Shown: positions 11,898 to 25,800, counted from the stretch's first letter. The stretch: DNA of 64,000 nt from Raphanus sativus (GCF_000801105.2 NC_079516.1:46108908-46172907), one strand, 5' to 3'. Numbers and translations are program-made. Notes: generated by a model not told the origin, from the letters alone.

Positions 11898-14161
11898 TTA
11901 AGGTTGTGGATAAAAGTAACCAAGAGAGGAGGCACTGTCATTGGGAGATTGCTGCCGGAAATTAGAGAATCCTGATGATGCTGCTGCAACTGAGAACAAC
12001 TGTGGTTGTGTTCCTGGTGGTTGCGGTCTCATGGCGCTGGTTTGGCCAGGTCCTTGCCATCCCCAGTTACTCATCATCCCTCCTCCTTCAGCTTCACTTC
12101 TCTTCTCTGTTGCTCTTCCCTAAATACCAAAACATAACAAACAAACAATGACTCATTGTATGTTTTTTTTTTTACATAGTTTTTGTCTTGTTGTTACACT
12201 TCAGATTATAGGTTTTTTTTTTTTACCTCGACAGGATTGTTATAACCGTTCCAGTAGGAACCATAAGGAAGAGGTGCATTAACCGGCTTTCCCATGAACT
12301 CATTACCTATCTGCAAGCGTTGTAAGACAATAAGAAACTTTTTTTTAAACCATTTTCCAGATATTGGTGTTGAGAAATTACCGTTAAACTAACTCCACGC
12401 TGAGTTTCATAAGTGTTAGAAGGGTAATGAAAGAGCCTTCCGTTTTGCTTTGACGCATTCCCGGGAGAAAGTGACATTCCTAAGCTGAGATCAAGCTTGT
12501 TGTCATGACCACCTTCATAAATAAATAAAACAACAATCAGGAAGCTATGTGTTTATAGACTGACGATGAAAGTATACATAGACTAGATTATGAACGTTAC
12601 CTTGGTTATTGGTCTCAGAGTTAATCTCATTCTGGTATGAACTAAGCTCGAAGTTGGTTACTGCTTCCCTACCATTAGAGCTTATCGCAGCCTTATCATA
12701 AGCCCTGTTTTCAAGAACATAGTGTGTTCAGAAAGAGATAAAACTATAGTGAAGTTCTTCTTAAAAGAGGGGACAAAACTTCAAGAAAGAAATTAAGGTT
12801 TTGTTTTTCTGGCAAAACAAGTAAAGATTTTCATGATCATTGTTTAATATGACCTTGCAGCTTCTACTTCGCTGTCGAACAGCCCAAGGTAAACATACCT
12901 GCAATTCAACCATCTTAAAAATCCCCAACACATTTGAACAATCTCACCACTTTTTGGTTTCCAATTACTAAAGACACCATTCCTAGTCATTACTTCTAAG
13001 TAAGTGCTCAGTTCAAAGAGAAAGGCTCACTTTTTACCAAGAAACTGACCCATCCTAGCTTCCCATCTCCCACATTTGTGTAATGTAACTCCTCGATACT
13101 TGGAGCTTCCCCTTGAGAAACCTGTGCTCTGTCGACGAAGTATGTGCACAAACTCTTCCTTGCTCAAGTTTTGAACCTGTTTCATATCTTCCTCGTAATC
13201 GCCGAGAGTGAAGTTGATATCAGCATCTACTCCTCTAAATTTGATAGCAGCTCGATCATAAGCTCTATACATATATATAACAAAGAAACAAGATCACTCA
13301 TCTATATAGTCATAATCCAAACACAAAAAAAGATCCTGAAGAATGATCTAAAACTTTACCTAGCTGCGGCATGAGCAGTGTCAAAACCACCTATTGGTGA
13401 AAAATCAAGAAGATTGTTAAAAATGAAATCAAGAAGACAAGAACTAGCTTTTTGCAAGCATAATGAAATTATTATAAATCTTTACCTAAATAGACTTGTT
13501 TCCCACAATCCCTGCAAATAATAAAAACCAAAACAGAGTTTTTGATTTTTAATAAATTTTCACAAAGTATAAATAAAAGTTTTTTTTTTGTTTTTATATT
13601 TTGAAATCAATTTCAGAAACTAAAGCAAAAAGTTCAATTAGTGAAATTTAAATGAATAACAAGTCTTTTTACCATATATGTGACTCCCATCGACCAGTTC
13701 TTCTGTAGAAGGTAACTCCTCTGTACTGCGAACTCCTTGACCTCGGTCCTCTCCGACTCTTTTTCACCGGAGCCGGCGCCGGCGCCGGAGCCACTAAGTT
13801 TGTTTCTCCTTGGCTCGAGCCATCGAAAGAGAGATCTATCCAGCTTCTTGAACTCGACCCCCGTAGATGCCCGCAGTCTCCAGCCACCGGGAAAAACTCT
13901 TTAGTCACGGCGGTGCTTTCATCTCCTCCTCCTCCTCCTCCTCCTCCTCCGCCGTCGCCGCTGCTTCCGACTTTTAAAATATCGAAACTCAGAGTAAAAA
14001 TCACGAGTCGAGCAAGAATCTTCATCTGCCTCCGCATTGATGACCGACGATGTCGACGTCTCTGACCTGTTCCCGGAGCCGTCTGATGTTTTCCGATCTG
14101 CGTATGAGTCACCGTACTGAGTCGACTCGGGAGAGTCAGCGTCGAGGTTAAGATCCAACAT
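11898..14161 (-). CDS. TOE1: TOE1/RAP2.7 AP2-domain repressor, copy 2, frameshifted in exon 1
   Basis: AP2-type transcription factor that represses flowering upstream of FT; a miR172 target. Exons: 14161-13673, 13511-13486, 13390-13360, 13264-13031, 12898-12854, 12704-12601, 12512-12382, 12310-12227, 12119-11898. The start is the ATG of [13 protein letters not shown] (an EAR-like LDLNL motif). An in-frame ATG also occurs at 14191. Two AP2 domains follow at about residues 148-205 and 235-295 ([40 protein letters not shown]), then [13 protein letters not shown] and a C-terminus GYFYPQP. An extra A in a short A run near 13996-14000 (five As; four in copy 1) shifts the frame after CSTRDF, and translation stops at about 13919. 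Without that base the exons give 1,365 nt (454 residues, close to the Arabidopsis length). An internal ATG at 14112 is in the downstream frame and could give 438 residues without the EAR motif. A sequencing or assembly error is possible. Confidence 0.85.
11966..11986 (-). promoter_or_regulatory. miR172 target site in TOE1 copy 2
   Basis: Identical to the site at 7687-7707 and in the same place in the last exon. Both copies therefore stay potential miR172 targets. Confidence 0.85.
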
Positions 14162-17100
14162 CTTGTGTCTCTTGTGTGAAAAAGTTCTCAAAAGGTTTTA
14201 AAAGATCGACAAGAAACACTGTAAAGTCTGTTTTTTCAAAAGTTGTTAAAAATGCTCTAAAGCTCTAGCGACATGGGATATGGACTTGTTTAGAAAACAC
14301 GGTGAACAATGAGGAAGAGAAGTTTCATCGCTGGAAAAAAGTTACCGCCGGCGAGAGACTGTTAAACGGAGAAGATGGAGAGAGAAGGAGAGGAGGGAGA
14401 AGACGTGTGAGGGAACATTTCAGACACATTTTAAGAGGAAGACCAATATTTATAATTAAATAAATTGTAACTAGGTAATGTGTATAACGTTATATATTGC
14501 TGTTGGTCCTTTTTTGGCAGTGGTGCACCGGTTTAACAGGTTTCCGGTCCTTATATTCGTTTTAGTTACAACTATATCCGGTACGCACTGCTTTCGGGTC
14601 AATGCTTTTGGTTTGTGACCTGGCTTCTGGCTCTAAGTACTTTTTTATTCGTTTGCGTGACACTACCGTCCATTTTAAGTAAGGATACATATAACTAGCG
14701 TTAGGCATTTCTGGACCTAGGCTAAGATACACATCAAAACTTTCAACGGAATTTAACATAATTATTTAGAAAAATTATAAGAGCAATTCTCCTAAATAAC
14801 ATTTTTAACTTTAAGGAGATAAATGACTAAAATAGATTTCACTAAAAAGGCAAAATAGCATTCTACCTCTTGTTTTATATATATATATATATATATATCA
14901 CTTTTAATTTTGAATTATATGTTTTCATTTGAACTTTAAATCACTTTTAATTTTATTTTCAATTTTTTCTTTATAAATTCGAAAACATTTTTTGAAACTA
15001 TTTTAACATTTTTATTTACAGTTTTAATATTTTTTTAAAAAATCACAAATAAAATTTCATTCTTTAGCTGTAAATCCAAAATCTAAGATTATTTAACTCT
15101 ATGAATTAAGATATAGTTACCTTTCAATACAACTTTTTTGGTCATTTTGTGTTTTAGAAACTATTTTCATGAAAATAAAACTAATAAACAATTTTTAAAA
15201 ATTTCTCAAAATTATATATATTCATTATTTTTTTCCACAGAAAAGGATTTGGAAAATCAAACAATAGCCGGAACAAAACAATATAACTAGATTATTAACG
15301 ATCAGTTTTAATCCTTAAACAAACTTTAAACAAGAAAGAGAGATCTTCCGAGAATATGAGAGCATGCTCTTATCTCTGGTACTGACACAAGGTTTGGTAA
15401 TTTTTCTGAAAATAATTTTCTTACGGTTTAAAATTTTCTATTATTATGAGATTTTGAACTTCATAAACTTTTGACTTCAAAATTACCTGGATTATTTCAA
15501 ATATTTAATTTTTAAAACAAGGTATTCGAAAGTAAGAGATGTAATTCAAAAAAGTACCGATGATTTTTAAACTAAATAGTTTACTGAATTTATAAAGAGT
15601 TTTGATGATATTTTAATTTTTTAAAAAGTTGTTAAAGAACATTGTTGTTTATTTACTAAAGATAATTATAAACTTTTGTAGAGTTTATCCTTAAATATTT
15701 TACAAAATTATGTTGTTGAGTTTGTTATTATCCCCTTTTTCTAATTGAACGTTATCCTTCAGTAGTTTTACATAAACTGCACAACATTTTATCTTTTCCA
15801 CATAGGCTTCCAAAATTATGAGCTTCACTAATGAATATAAACAAATATCTCAAGCAGATATAGACAACCATTTCTTTTCGTCACTTGTTTCTTCTCCTTT
15901 ATCATCCTAACCATTCACTATAGCTGTGTAGGACAAAGAAAACGTTACACCGCGAACCAGTGCCGTGCTTAGGTATATAGGGACTTAAGACAAATCTAAA
16001 AATAGAGGTCTTTCCAATATATTTAAGGAAAATATATATGAAATGGCTTGTAAACAGAAAAAAAAATAAGGAATAAAAACACTTACTAGAAAAAAAGAAA
16101 TATCACCATAGAATAACAAGAAAAAATATTCATGACAAGAAAAAGAAGATATATAGCAAAAGGAAAAAAAAAAGAAGAGAAGCACATAGAAAACTATCTA
16201 AAATTATTTTGAAAAACATTTGGATGAGATTTTTTTTACCTTATGTATGTAGATATACATCCACAAAACTGGTTTTTATTTTTAGTTGAGATTATTCTAG
16301 ACTTTCTTTTAATTTTTAAATTTTAGATTTCCATATATTTTAGATTATTCAAAAGCCAAAAGAAATGTAACTGTAATGTTACATAAACACTCAATAATAT
16401 CAATATATAATACCAAAACTGAAAATTAAGGGGCTCTTAGAATTTCAAATACAATAATTTATAGTTTACAGCTTGTAATTAATCAGTTATTTAAAACCGT
16501 CGCATATTTATTATATATTTATCTTATGATTATGATTATCAAATAGATAAAGTAGGATATGATTTTTATTTTTGATTTAATAAACAATAATTGAATATAT
16601 ATTAATGCATAATAATAATTCATTGATAATTACAAAATTAGTGAAAATATTTACATATTTTTTTTTAAATTAAGTTATTGTTAAAATATTTATATCAACA
16701 TAATAATTTTTAGTATGATTTTCGTTGATTATATAATAGATAAAATATGATAGAATATTTTTATTTATTTTATAAACGATAACTGAATATATTAATGTAT
16801 AAAAATATTCAAAATTAATTACAAAATTAGTGAAAATATTTACATTTAATTTTTGAAAATGAAGATCTTTTTAAATCTTTTTAACAGATTTTTCGAATTT
16901 TTTTAAATAATAGATATATATATATATATATTCATATTTTAAATGAAAATATCAAAAGATATTATGATTAATGTAGTTTAAAGATTTTATATATTATTAG
17001 TCTTACTAAAATATATTTTAAAGAAACTTAAGGAGATCCAACTTAAAAATCACAAGGCTGTGAGTTCTATTTTAATAGAATAGATACCTGAAATGCTACC

Positions 17101-18005
17101 AAAATCAAATTAAATTTAAAGAGTAGAGTCTATAAACACCATTTCAAAGTCGCAAACCCTTTCTACTAATACAATATTTGAATGTATATATCATTAGTTG
17201 AATATTTTCCATTTCTTTTATGTAATATGGCATCATTCAGATTTCACCAAAACGTCTATGAAGTTCTGAGAGTGTCTCCTTTGAAGAGCTGTCCCTCTAC
17301 TTAAAGCATATGAGGTATAAAATTAGCTTCATTTTATCTTCTAAAAATCAGTTTCTTCAAAATGAATAAAAAATAAACAAATATATTCTTCAATGGTTTG
17401 ATTTATTGATTTCGTGTCAAAAGAATATTCTGAGTATATTTTATCTCTACTTTATCATTAATATTAATAAGATCTTATACTTTTTCATATCTATTTATTT
17501 TAATCGACTATTTTGTTTTAACAATAATCTAACACAATTGTTATAATTTAACATTATCATATAACGGTGAGATATCTGCTCGAAAAGTATCAAACTCATG
17601 TGATTTCGGGGATACAAATTCACGAGTTTGAAAATTTTAACTCTGATTGACTGATTCTACTATACAAGAATATTTACGTTTGTTTTAATTTCTTTGAATT
17701 TAGATACTGAAGAAGATAGTTGTTATGAACAAACACGAATCAACTTTAAAAAATCAAAAAATCAAAATGTATTGAGGCAAATACCTGTTTATGGTTTTTT
17801 ATTATTATGTGAATAATTAATCTTATAACCCTTAAGAAAAAAATGTGTTGAGGCAAAACCCGATTTCTTTCGACTTTATCAATAATTAGATCCATATTTA
17901 TAGCAGCCTCAAAACCCGACTTCTTTTTTCTTATACGAATACATATTTATCTAGAAAATAAATAAAAATTTCTAAATCGAAAAAGCATACGTCCAACCCA
18001 ATGAA
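14162..18005. other. TOE1 5' flank, then gene-free AT-rich DNA
   Basis: About 14162-14450 is the TOE1 5' UTR/promoter side, purine-rich on the plus strand (GGAGAGAGAAGGAGAGGAGG near 14380). Beyond it I see only AT-rich sequence with short TA runs (e.g. 14877-14898, 16915-16931). No ORF resembles a known protein. Confidence 0.5.
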
Positions 18006-18460
18006 TGATTGACTTTTAATGGTGCACAGAGACTTAAAATACATCAAGATGATAGTATTAGTAGATCTTCATCTAAAAGACCAATGAGAATAAACAAATC
18101 CAAACTTAAAATACAAAATGATCAAACATCACTTGTTAGTAGCACCTTCGAAGAAACAACTAATGGAACAGTTAAAGACGACAAGCGCACAAAGACAATA
18201 ATATTTGGAAATTCAAAGTATAAATTATGCTTTGAAAAGATTTAAAGAAGAAAACAAAATTTTATTTTGTGATGTATATTCTATAGAAGATCTTAAAGTT
18301 CGCACATACATCCAATATGAACAACAACCTCAACAACCTTAACAACCTCCTCAAACATTAACTTCATTTGGCGGTATTTTAATAATCTTAATGGACCATG
18401 AATTGATTTACCAGATTATTAAGTGTCATTTTATGTTGTATTAAGTATTTTATGTTTAGT
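18006..18460 (+). pseudogene. Remnant of NAM-like protein associated with PIF/Harbinger transposons
   Basis: The frame reads FNGAQRLKI...SSSKRPMRINKSKLKIQ..., matching the KRPxGxKKxKLK motif of the NAM-associated C-terminal family that is abundant in Brassicaceae and often linked to PIF/Harbinger elements. Past the stop near 18243, with a frame change, it continues EENKILFCDVYSIEDLKVRTYIQ, a Q/P-rich stretch, SFGG and a degraded LPDY-stop. Stops and shifts make it non-functional. The same terminus and 3' flank recur at 56030-56160, so a repeat family is likely. The family assignment is from memory of the motif. Confidence 0.55.
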
Positions 18461-21400
18461 TTGGTGTTAACAATCATGCATTTCACTTTTATATTAATTA
18501 TATAATGTTATCTATCATTTAATATATGTTTTAAAAATATTTAGAATCATAAATTAATTAAATAAATATTATAAATTAGTTGAGTTATATTAATTAATAT
18601 ATAAGAACAAGTAAAAGTTAAAGACTAATTTAAAAAATTCATCTTAAAAAGCTTCAAATTTGAAGCGACATTGTTTATTGCTTCATTTGAAACAACAAAT
18701 GAAGCACCATAAGAGCAAAATTTGTCTCAAAATGAAGCAAAAAATGAAAAATAAAAAACTATTGGAGATAGTTTATGCCACAGATTTAAATTACATTTGA
18801 AGGCCACATTTTAAATGCTTTCTTATTAATATTAAACTTGATTCTCATAACTTTATCTTTAAAATTTTCCTACTTTTGATAATTCATTAATAACTTTGTA
18901 TTTTTCCCATCTAAAACTTCTTTTATTCAGTATAATTTATCAAAGACAATATGAGAGAATTTGATATGATATGTCGCATCAAGAAAGTTAAAAGAAGCTT
19001 TAAGAAACACATCTAAACCATTAAAAATATGATGAAATCTATACCAAATCTAAGTTGGATTTTGCTAATATGTACGTTGATATGATAATTATCTTATTCT
19101 GCACATTTTAACAAACGAAGTGATTTACTACATCATAACGAGTTACAGTCACATTCATAGTCTATATGATAAAAGTTTCCAGATATAAATAGATTTCTTG
19201 GTTAGATCTGTTGTGGAAGAGGCTCCTCCAAGAAATTTGCTATTGCAGTCGTCAAACAGTCTGCAATAACCATTACAACGAAGATTGGAGTAAAGAAAAT
19301 TTATCTTCGATTACGAAAGCTGGAAAAACGAAAATATTCCAAAAACTTTGAAAACTAAAATAAAAATAAAGTCATGATAATAGAAAACTATTTGAAAAGA
19401 ATCTCACCACCAGTGCTCCAAAAACCATCAGCATGGACTTACAAAAATCTATATTCTTTTCCAAATGACTTTGTATTTTGTTTCGGTGAGTCTAGTACAA
19501 TTTTATTATTTTTAATTTTGTGGTTTAAAAGCATTTTCAGAAGTTTTTTTTATAAATGGCCTTGCATTTTCATAAGTTATAGTTTATAACGACAAAAGAA
19601 AAAACAATGCTTAGGCCACCCAAATTACCGCACTGCTCCTTTTTTGTGAAAGTATAAGCATAAATTAAATTCAAACTCTGCTAGTAAGAATTTGGCAAAA
19701 AAAAAATCAAATATTAAATATCTCAAATACTAAGCATAAATTCATATGAACAAGTATCCCAACGTGTAGTGTTAACGCCCAGTAAAATCAAACTCTACTA
19801 ATAAGAGTTTGGCAAAAAAAATTTATACTAATAAGAATTTACGTTCTTATCTCTAAAACCAAATTAAAACAACCGTCCCATGCGGATTACATATTCGATT
19901 GAGTACAGTTACTTGAAAGCTTTAAGTGTTTCTTTAGCTTGAGTCGACCGTTGATACAACTCGCTTGTATATTTTTTTATCTTACTTTTTCTATAAGAGA
20001 ATTGATTTAAATCAGATTAAAATATATCTTCTGAAGAAACCCCAGCGAACAAGAAAATACTATATCACCTACCATTGACATATCGCCGCATAGCAAAGGT
20101 TGAAGAAAATATCTGACTATCCGACCAGTTGATCGGAATCAAGAAACCGAGGCACATGTTGGTTAATAAGATAAATCTACAACATGGGTTTGTGAGCTCG
20201 GTCTTGGACGGCATTGTCCTTTCACATTAATTAAGGTGAGTCAATGATCTAACGGGTGGGGTAGACTCAAATCTTATTATAGTATAACGCTAATCTGAAG
20301 AAGATTAGGAACTGTTTGATTTCGAATTTACCCCCTCATGCAGCATGCATGTGATTCACGATAAAACTTGATATTTTGTTGAAAAAATGATAGTGCATGG
20401 CAATATGCTGCAAAAAGAAAAAGACATTATATTTTCATATGGTTGATTTGTTGAACCGCTACTAATGAATTGGTTACTTTGATTATTATCTCATAACTCT
20501 GGTCTTTGTAAATTATTTAAGATCCATAATTGTTTGGATAACTAATCTATGAAGTCTTTCTTTCCGCTTAGAGTATGACGCCAACGTTTTTTCTTGCTTA
20601 GACAACCTTTGATTTACAAGTCAATTTTTTTTCTTATCTCTAGATAAACTGGAAACTTCTATTAAAGAGAAAACTTTCCATATTTTAGGATATGGAATGT
20701 TCTACCATAGATTTCGGCTACAAAAATCTCTAAAAAGATCTCTAAACCCTAGAATATGGAATCGATTATTTATTAATTTAACTATAGAGACATGAGGATT
20801 AAACTAGGGTTACTAAACCAATATGTTTCAAGTTCTGCTCTAAAAGATCAATGAAACACTACCTTTGATCTTTGTTCCTTGTTCAAACTTGTTTTACTTC
20901 ATGTTTTCGTAGTGTTATGAAAATTCATGATTTATTCTAACAGTTCGACGCTAAAATGAGGAAGATAATCAGGATTACGTGTAAATGACTGAAAATTCGC
21001 ATTGCTAATTTTTTTTAAAAACCATATCGTATTTAATAAATATATTTCATGATTGATGAAATAACTCGTAAAGATTTATTATTGTGAGAATATCCAATGT
21101 AACTCGTTCCACTATACTAAAATATTATAAATATTAGTTATTTTAATATTTATTTTTATCAAACAAAAATATATGTATTTATCTAATTTTTATCATCTAA
21201 ATTTAAGAAAGTTTATTTTATAAATTATGATTAATTATTCTTGATAAAATATTTAATTCTATATAGTTTAAAAAGTTTCAAACCGACATATATATTTTTA
21301 GAAAATCTATAAAACAAAAATTAAGATGAAAGTTAAGTTCTAGTTTTATATATAAAATAACACATTTTATATACTTTATTATAAAATGTGATAAATGATG

Positions 21401-21838
21401 TATTTTTATATTGAAACTATAGTATACAAAAATCATACATGAAATACTACGTATTTCAAAAAGATTCTAAATACTATAATATGTTTTAAATGATAATATT
21501 TATATTTTCTTCAATATGATTAATAAATTTAGAATAAATAATGGTTTCTCCTCCTCGGTGTTTCTTCTTCTTTCCCCCCTTCGAATCTTGAGACAAACCT
21601 ATTTCTACTTTATTTTGGTAGAACTTTTTCTACTTTTTCTTCAGGTGAAGCTGTATTTCACAAGTTAACTTTTTTGCAAGTTAGAATAAAATATTGTGTA
21701 CTGCACATCCTATATAGAACAACATCTTCCAACCTACTCTTTCCGTGACGTTGTTAAGTATACGTATATCACATTTTCACTTGCAAGAAAAAAACCGTCA
21801 TTCTATGCACATAAATATCACATCCTATACTCAGTTTA
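18461..21838. other. Gene-free AT-rich DNA
   Basis: No convincing coding sequence or RNA gene. The ORF at 19374-19589 has no recognisable domain. Confidence 0.45.
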
Positions 21839-22860
21839 CTAGGTGATAACCCGCGCCATGCGCGGAGTGAGAAATTTTTTAAAAACTATAAGTTTGAAAT
21901 TATAGATATTATAAAATTCCAGAGCATACAAAAATTTAGAAAAAATTATAAAATTAAAGTCGGACGAAAATTTGTGGTTAACTAACAAATTATACATGTT
22001 TTTAAAAGTTGTTAATGTATTAATTTATTTGTCATATAGGCGGTGGAAAAAAATCAAAAAGAACCACAAGAATAAACAACATCTAATATAAAATAAAATA
22101 TGAATTTATAAAACAAAACAAAATAAGTAAATGTATAAAACCCTCCAATAGCATAACATAATATAAAAAAAAATTAAAATAGAGAAAAACATAATATCTT
22201 CAAAAACTCTATGATATAATAGGGGGTGGAAACTTATGTAGTGGTTTAGTGGTTTTGAGAAGAAAACAATTGTGAAGTCAATATGATAGTTTGTATCTCC
22301 TATTTATACATGCAATGGTACCTAGTTTCTATGCAAATTAAAAGTTCCACCAGATGTCGAATTATTAAATGCATTTTGTAAATGTTTGAGTAATATGCGC
22401 AAGTAATAAGTTTTGAGTAATATCAATCTCATATTTAAAGGTGATTGACAATACAATAGGAAACACATTTTGGCATCTATAAAATCTTAATTTAAATCAG
22501 CTATAAATTGGTGATTGATATAAGAGTTGATCCCTTATACATGAAATGGTAATTATATAAATTAATCAATTTCGAAACTATTTATGTAAAATATTTATTA
22601 TTTTTCCTATTTTGATTTGAATTGTGTGTATAACTTAACAAAATTTATTTTAAAATGTATCTAGAATTATAATTTTACATAAATAAATTAATAAGTATAA
22701 TCTAAAAAACTAAATTTTATGTTTAACTTAATCAAATTTATATTAAAATATTGGTATGAAATTAATAAAATCTACAATATAAATTACAGTTATTTAAATA
22801 TAATATAAATTTTAAAATTATTACTGCAGGCAAACACTTAATAGACCCGTAAATTTGAAA
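21839..22860. mobile_element. Possible Helitron-type repeat
   Basis: Begins with CTAGGTGATAACCCGCGCCATGCGCGG, broken here as CTAGGTGATAACC followed by the GC hairpin CCGCGCCATGCGCGG, in otherwise extremely AT-rich DNA. This kind of CCCGCGC...GCGCGG motif near one end is familiar from Brassicaceae Helitron/ATREP repeats. No other terminus could be fixed, so the right boundary is arbitrary. Confidence 0.25.
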
Positions 22861-25800
22861 ATTTGATTTAATTTTGCACTAATTACATCAATCTTGCACT
22901 TAATAGACCCGTTTAATACTTATAATCTGTCTTTTAAACCTTATATGATTACATATAGTTAAGATTGTGTGATTGTTAATCTAAAAAAGTTTCCAATAAT
23001 AAGTATGTATTCATAACAAAATCAATCATAATGGCATGATTGATAATCAGACATAAATTTTAGAAAACATATGGTGACTAACAACTGTTATAGAAGAAAC
23101 ATTGAATTACACTATGGAAAGTAAGATAAATGAAATATAAGCAATAAAATAATAAAATATGAAAGGAACAAATTTAAAAACAAATAAAAAAATTAAACAA
23201 TTCATATGGAAAGTGTTTTTTAAACTCTTCGTTTGTACTTTTATTAAGAGTAATAACAAAGGATATTATAATGAAGATTTGAGAAGAAGATTGTGATGAA
23301 TATATGTGCTCGAGACAACCTATTTATATACAAGATATAAAGATTGGATTTCAAATGATGAGATCATATCTGATTAATTACATAACATATTCACAAATTA
23401 ATTTACCAAAATTTATGTTCCAAAATTATCGCCCAAATTTCATTAACACACAAATTACCAGATTGATTTTGCAATTTGCTGTAAATAAAAAGATCTTGTC
23501 ATTAAACTTAGCTTATATACAGCCACGGATCACACAAATTCAGCATTGGAAAGAAAATTTAAATTACATGTATATTGTATTGTCAAATTTGAAACGGCAA
23601 TAGTTATTTATAACAAAATGTAATTAATTGAATCAATAGGCCATTGATTTTATTGACTTTCGTTTTTTTATATGGTCAATCTCGATTAATTTTTTGAAAG
23701 TTTTTTTTTGACTATTATCAATGAGAATATTAAAGATGAGAATATAATCTCATTGATCTACATTCTTAATATGGAAATATATAATATTATGATATTGACT
23801 TTCTTTTTCAAACTATTAGAATATTATCAAATAGATTATGATTGGGGCATTGCCATTAAACTCGTTTTTAAATATGTGATTAGCAGTAGTGATTACAATA
23901 TTAAATATTGACTTTCCGATCATCATTTTTGAAAGTGGTTTTTTTTATGGACTATTTGAATAAAAAATTATCAAATATTATGGTGTGATATTAAACCATT
24001 GGTTTTTTTCATTTGAAAAAAATCCCAAATATAATATGATTATGGTGTGTATATAATATGGTTTTATATACTATATGGTTATTGATAAAATCCCAAATAT
24101 AATCAAAGTCGTAATTACAACTATAATCAAAATGGTATACTTTGCGAAATTTTTTTTTTAAAAAAGTTGATTTGAATATCTATTTGATGACATATATTAT
24201 TAGTAATATAAAAAATTTGTATACATAACCATGCAATATATTTAGAATTTACAACGCAAATATATTTAAAATTTGTATTAAGCAATTGTTTTATTCTTGA
24301 AACATGATTTTGTAACAAATATATGATTATACTATAAAAAATCCGTAACATACTATAGTATACATAATATTCGAAACTAATAAATATGATCAATGGCAAA
24401 AGTTGTAATTAATCTAGTAAACTAATGGTTTTTAGCTAAAAGGGATGAGAGTGATTGTAGAGTTGCCACATGTAAATGGCACTCTTATAAATCACACATG
24501 AAGGTAAGGTTTATTTTTAAAAGTGTTTCTATTTTAATATATAAGGGATACATGGGTATTTTGTAAATTCTTTATTCAACTATTGTCATTCCACTAATTC
24601 ACCATGTACAAACGCATTTGTCCACACATTTCCCCTAAAGATCCTCCCAAATTAGTTGGCTCCCATGATTTTGACATTTGCCTATTTCTATGCATCTAAT
24701 TCACATCCCAACAGTGTTTCTTTCTTTATATATCTTTTAATAATTCAAACCTGTTGTTACATATTACAATTATATTTATAACATATATTACAAATTGTAT
24801 CTTTGATTTTAAATGCATCAGTTTAACTGGTAATACTTTGTACTTTCTTTCTAGAAAAAAATATCACGATACCTTTTTTCCTTTTTGTTCAATAATACAT
24901 ATTTTCTTGTAAAATATATAATCTAATCCTGTATATTTTAAAATTTTAAGCAATTTAAATTGGATACATAAAGACTAGTTGCTTTTTCTTATATAGTCTC
25001 CCATCATTTTGTAATTGTAATGCTTTCCCCATCTCTGACATAATGAATACATGAGAAAAGAGAATTGTTTAGCAAAAAAAGAAAGAAAGAAAGAAGTTTA
25101 ATCATGGTTATTTTGGCATAAAGAAGGATCGAAAACTGAAAATGATTAGGTAAGAAGAAAAGAAAAGAGTTTCTTGCTATCTTAGTCACACAACAATATA
25201 CTTTTGTACCCTTTCCCATCATGTTAAGTGGTAACCAAGTATTCAACCTTAAAAGATACATAAACATATATAACTATAAATCTGGAAAACGTAAGCTATT
25301 CCAATTTTGGTCACTCCCAAAAATGGATCTCTTCGCTACCTGCTAGGGCCGGTAGGTAAACTAATTGACAAATAAAAAATTAGTTTTCAAATATTTGTTG
25401 ATAATGTAGAAAAATCTTGCCTATCCAGTTAAATTATGCCACGTAGTGGATATGCTAAATATATGATCCTACGTACGATATTTAACCCTGCTCTCCAATG
25501 TCACCATCCTTGCAGTGACACCTTTTTAGAAAACATAATCATTCACGAAAATAACACGAAAGTAAAAGACAATTTGTATGTGAATAGCACCATTTAAAGG
25601 TGGCTTCTTTCATTGTCCCAATAAATAAATAAAAAATTGCCTAAACAGAATAAAAATTTGATATGATTGTTCTCTTAGTATAAAATCATCACTAAAGTCT
25701 AAATTATTTTATAATATAATATTTTTTTAATTCCAAAACTAACCATTCATTAACCAAATTAAACATATTAAATATAATTAAGAAAATTAAAAGCTGAACT

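Larger units (their letters stand above)
5517..14075. repeat. 4,279-bp direct tandem duplication (units ~5517-9796 and ~9796-14075)
   Basis: Everything from the TOE1 3' intergenic region through part of TOE1 exon 1 is present twice head-to-tail at a constant offset of 4,279 bp, including homopolymer runs of identical length. At the junction (~9796) TOE1 exon 1 (GGAGCCATC) runs straight into AAAATTTGTGATGGG, the sequence that starts the left unit at ~5518. Only about two bases (TC) are shared between the two original breakpoints, so an end-joining type event fits better than homologous unequal crossing-over. Each unit contains a MITE, the TOE1 3' flank and TOE1 exons 2-9. Confidence 0.95.

Noticed and set aside
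15958..19634. Possible hAT element (CAGTGCCG at the left, CGCACTG at the right)
   Set aside because: Only about eight terminal bases match and there is no 8-bp target duplication.
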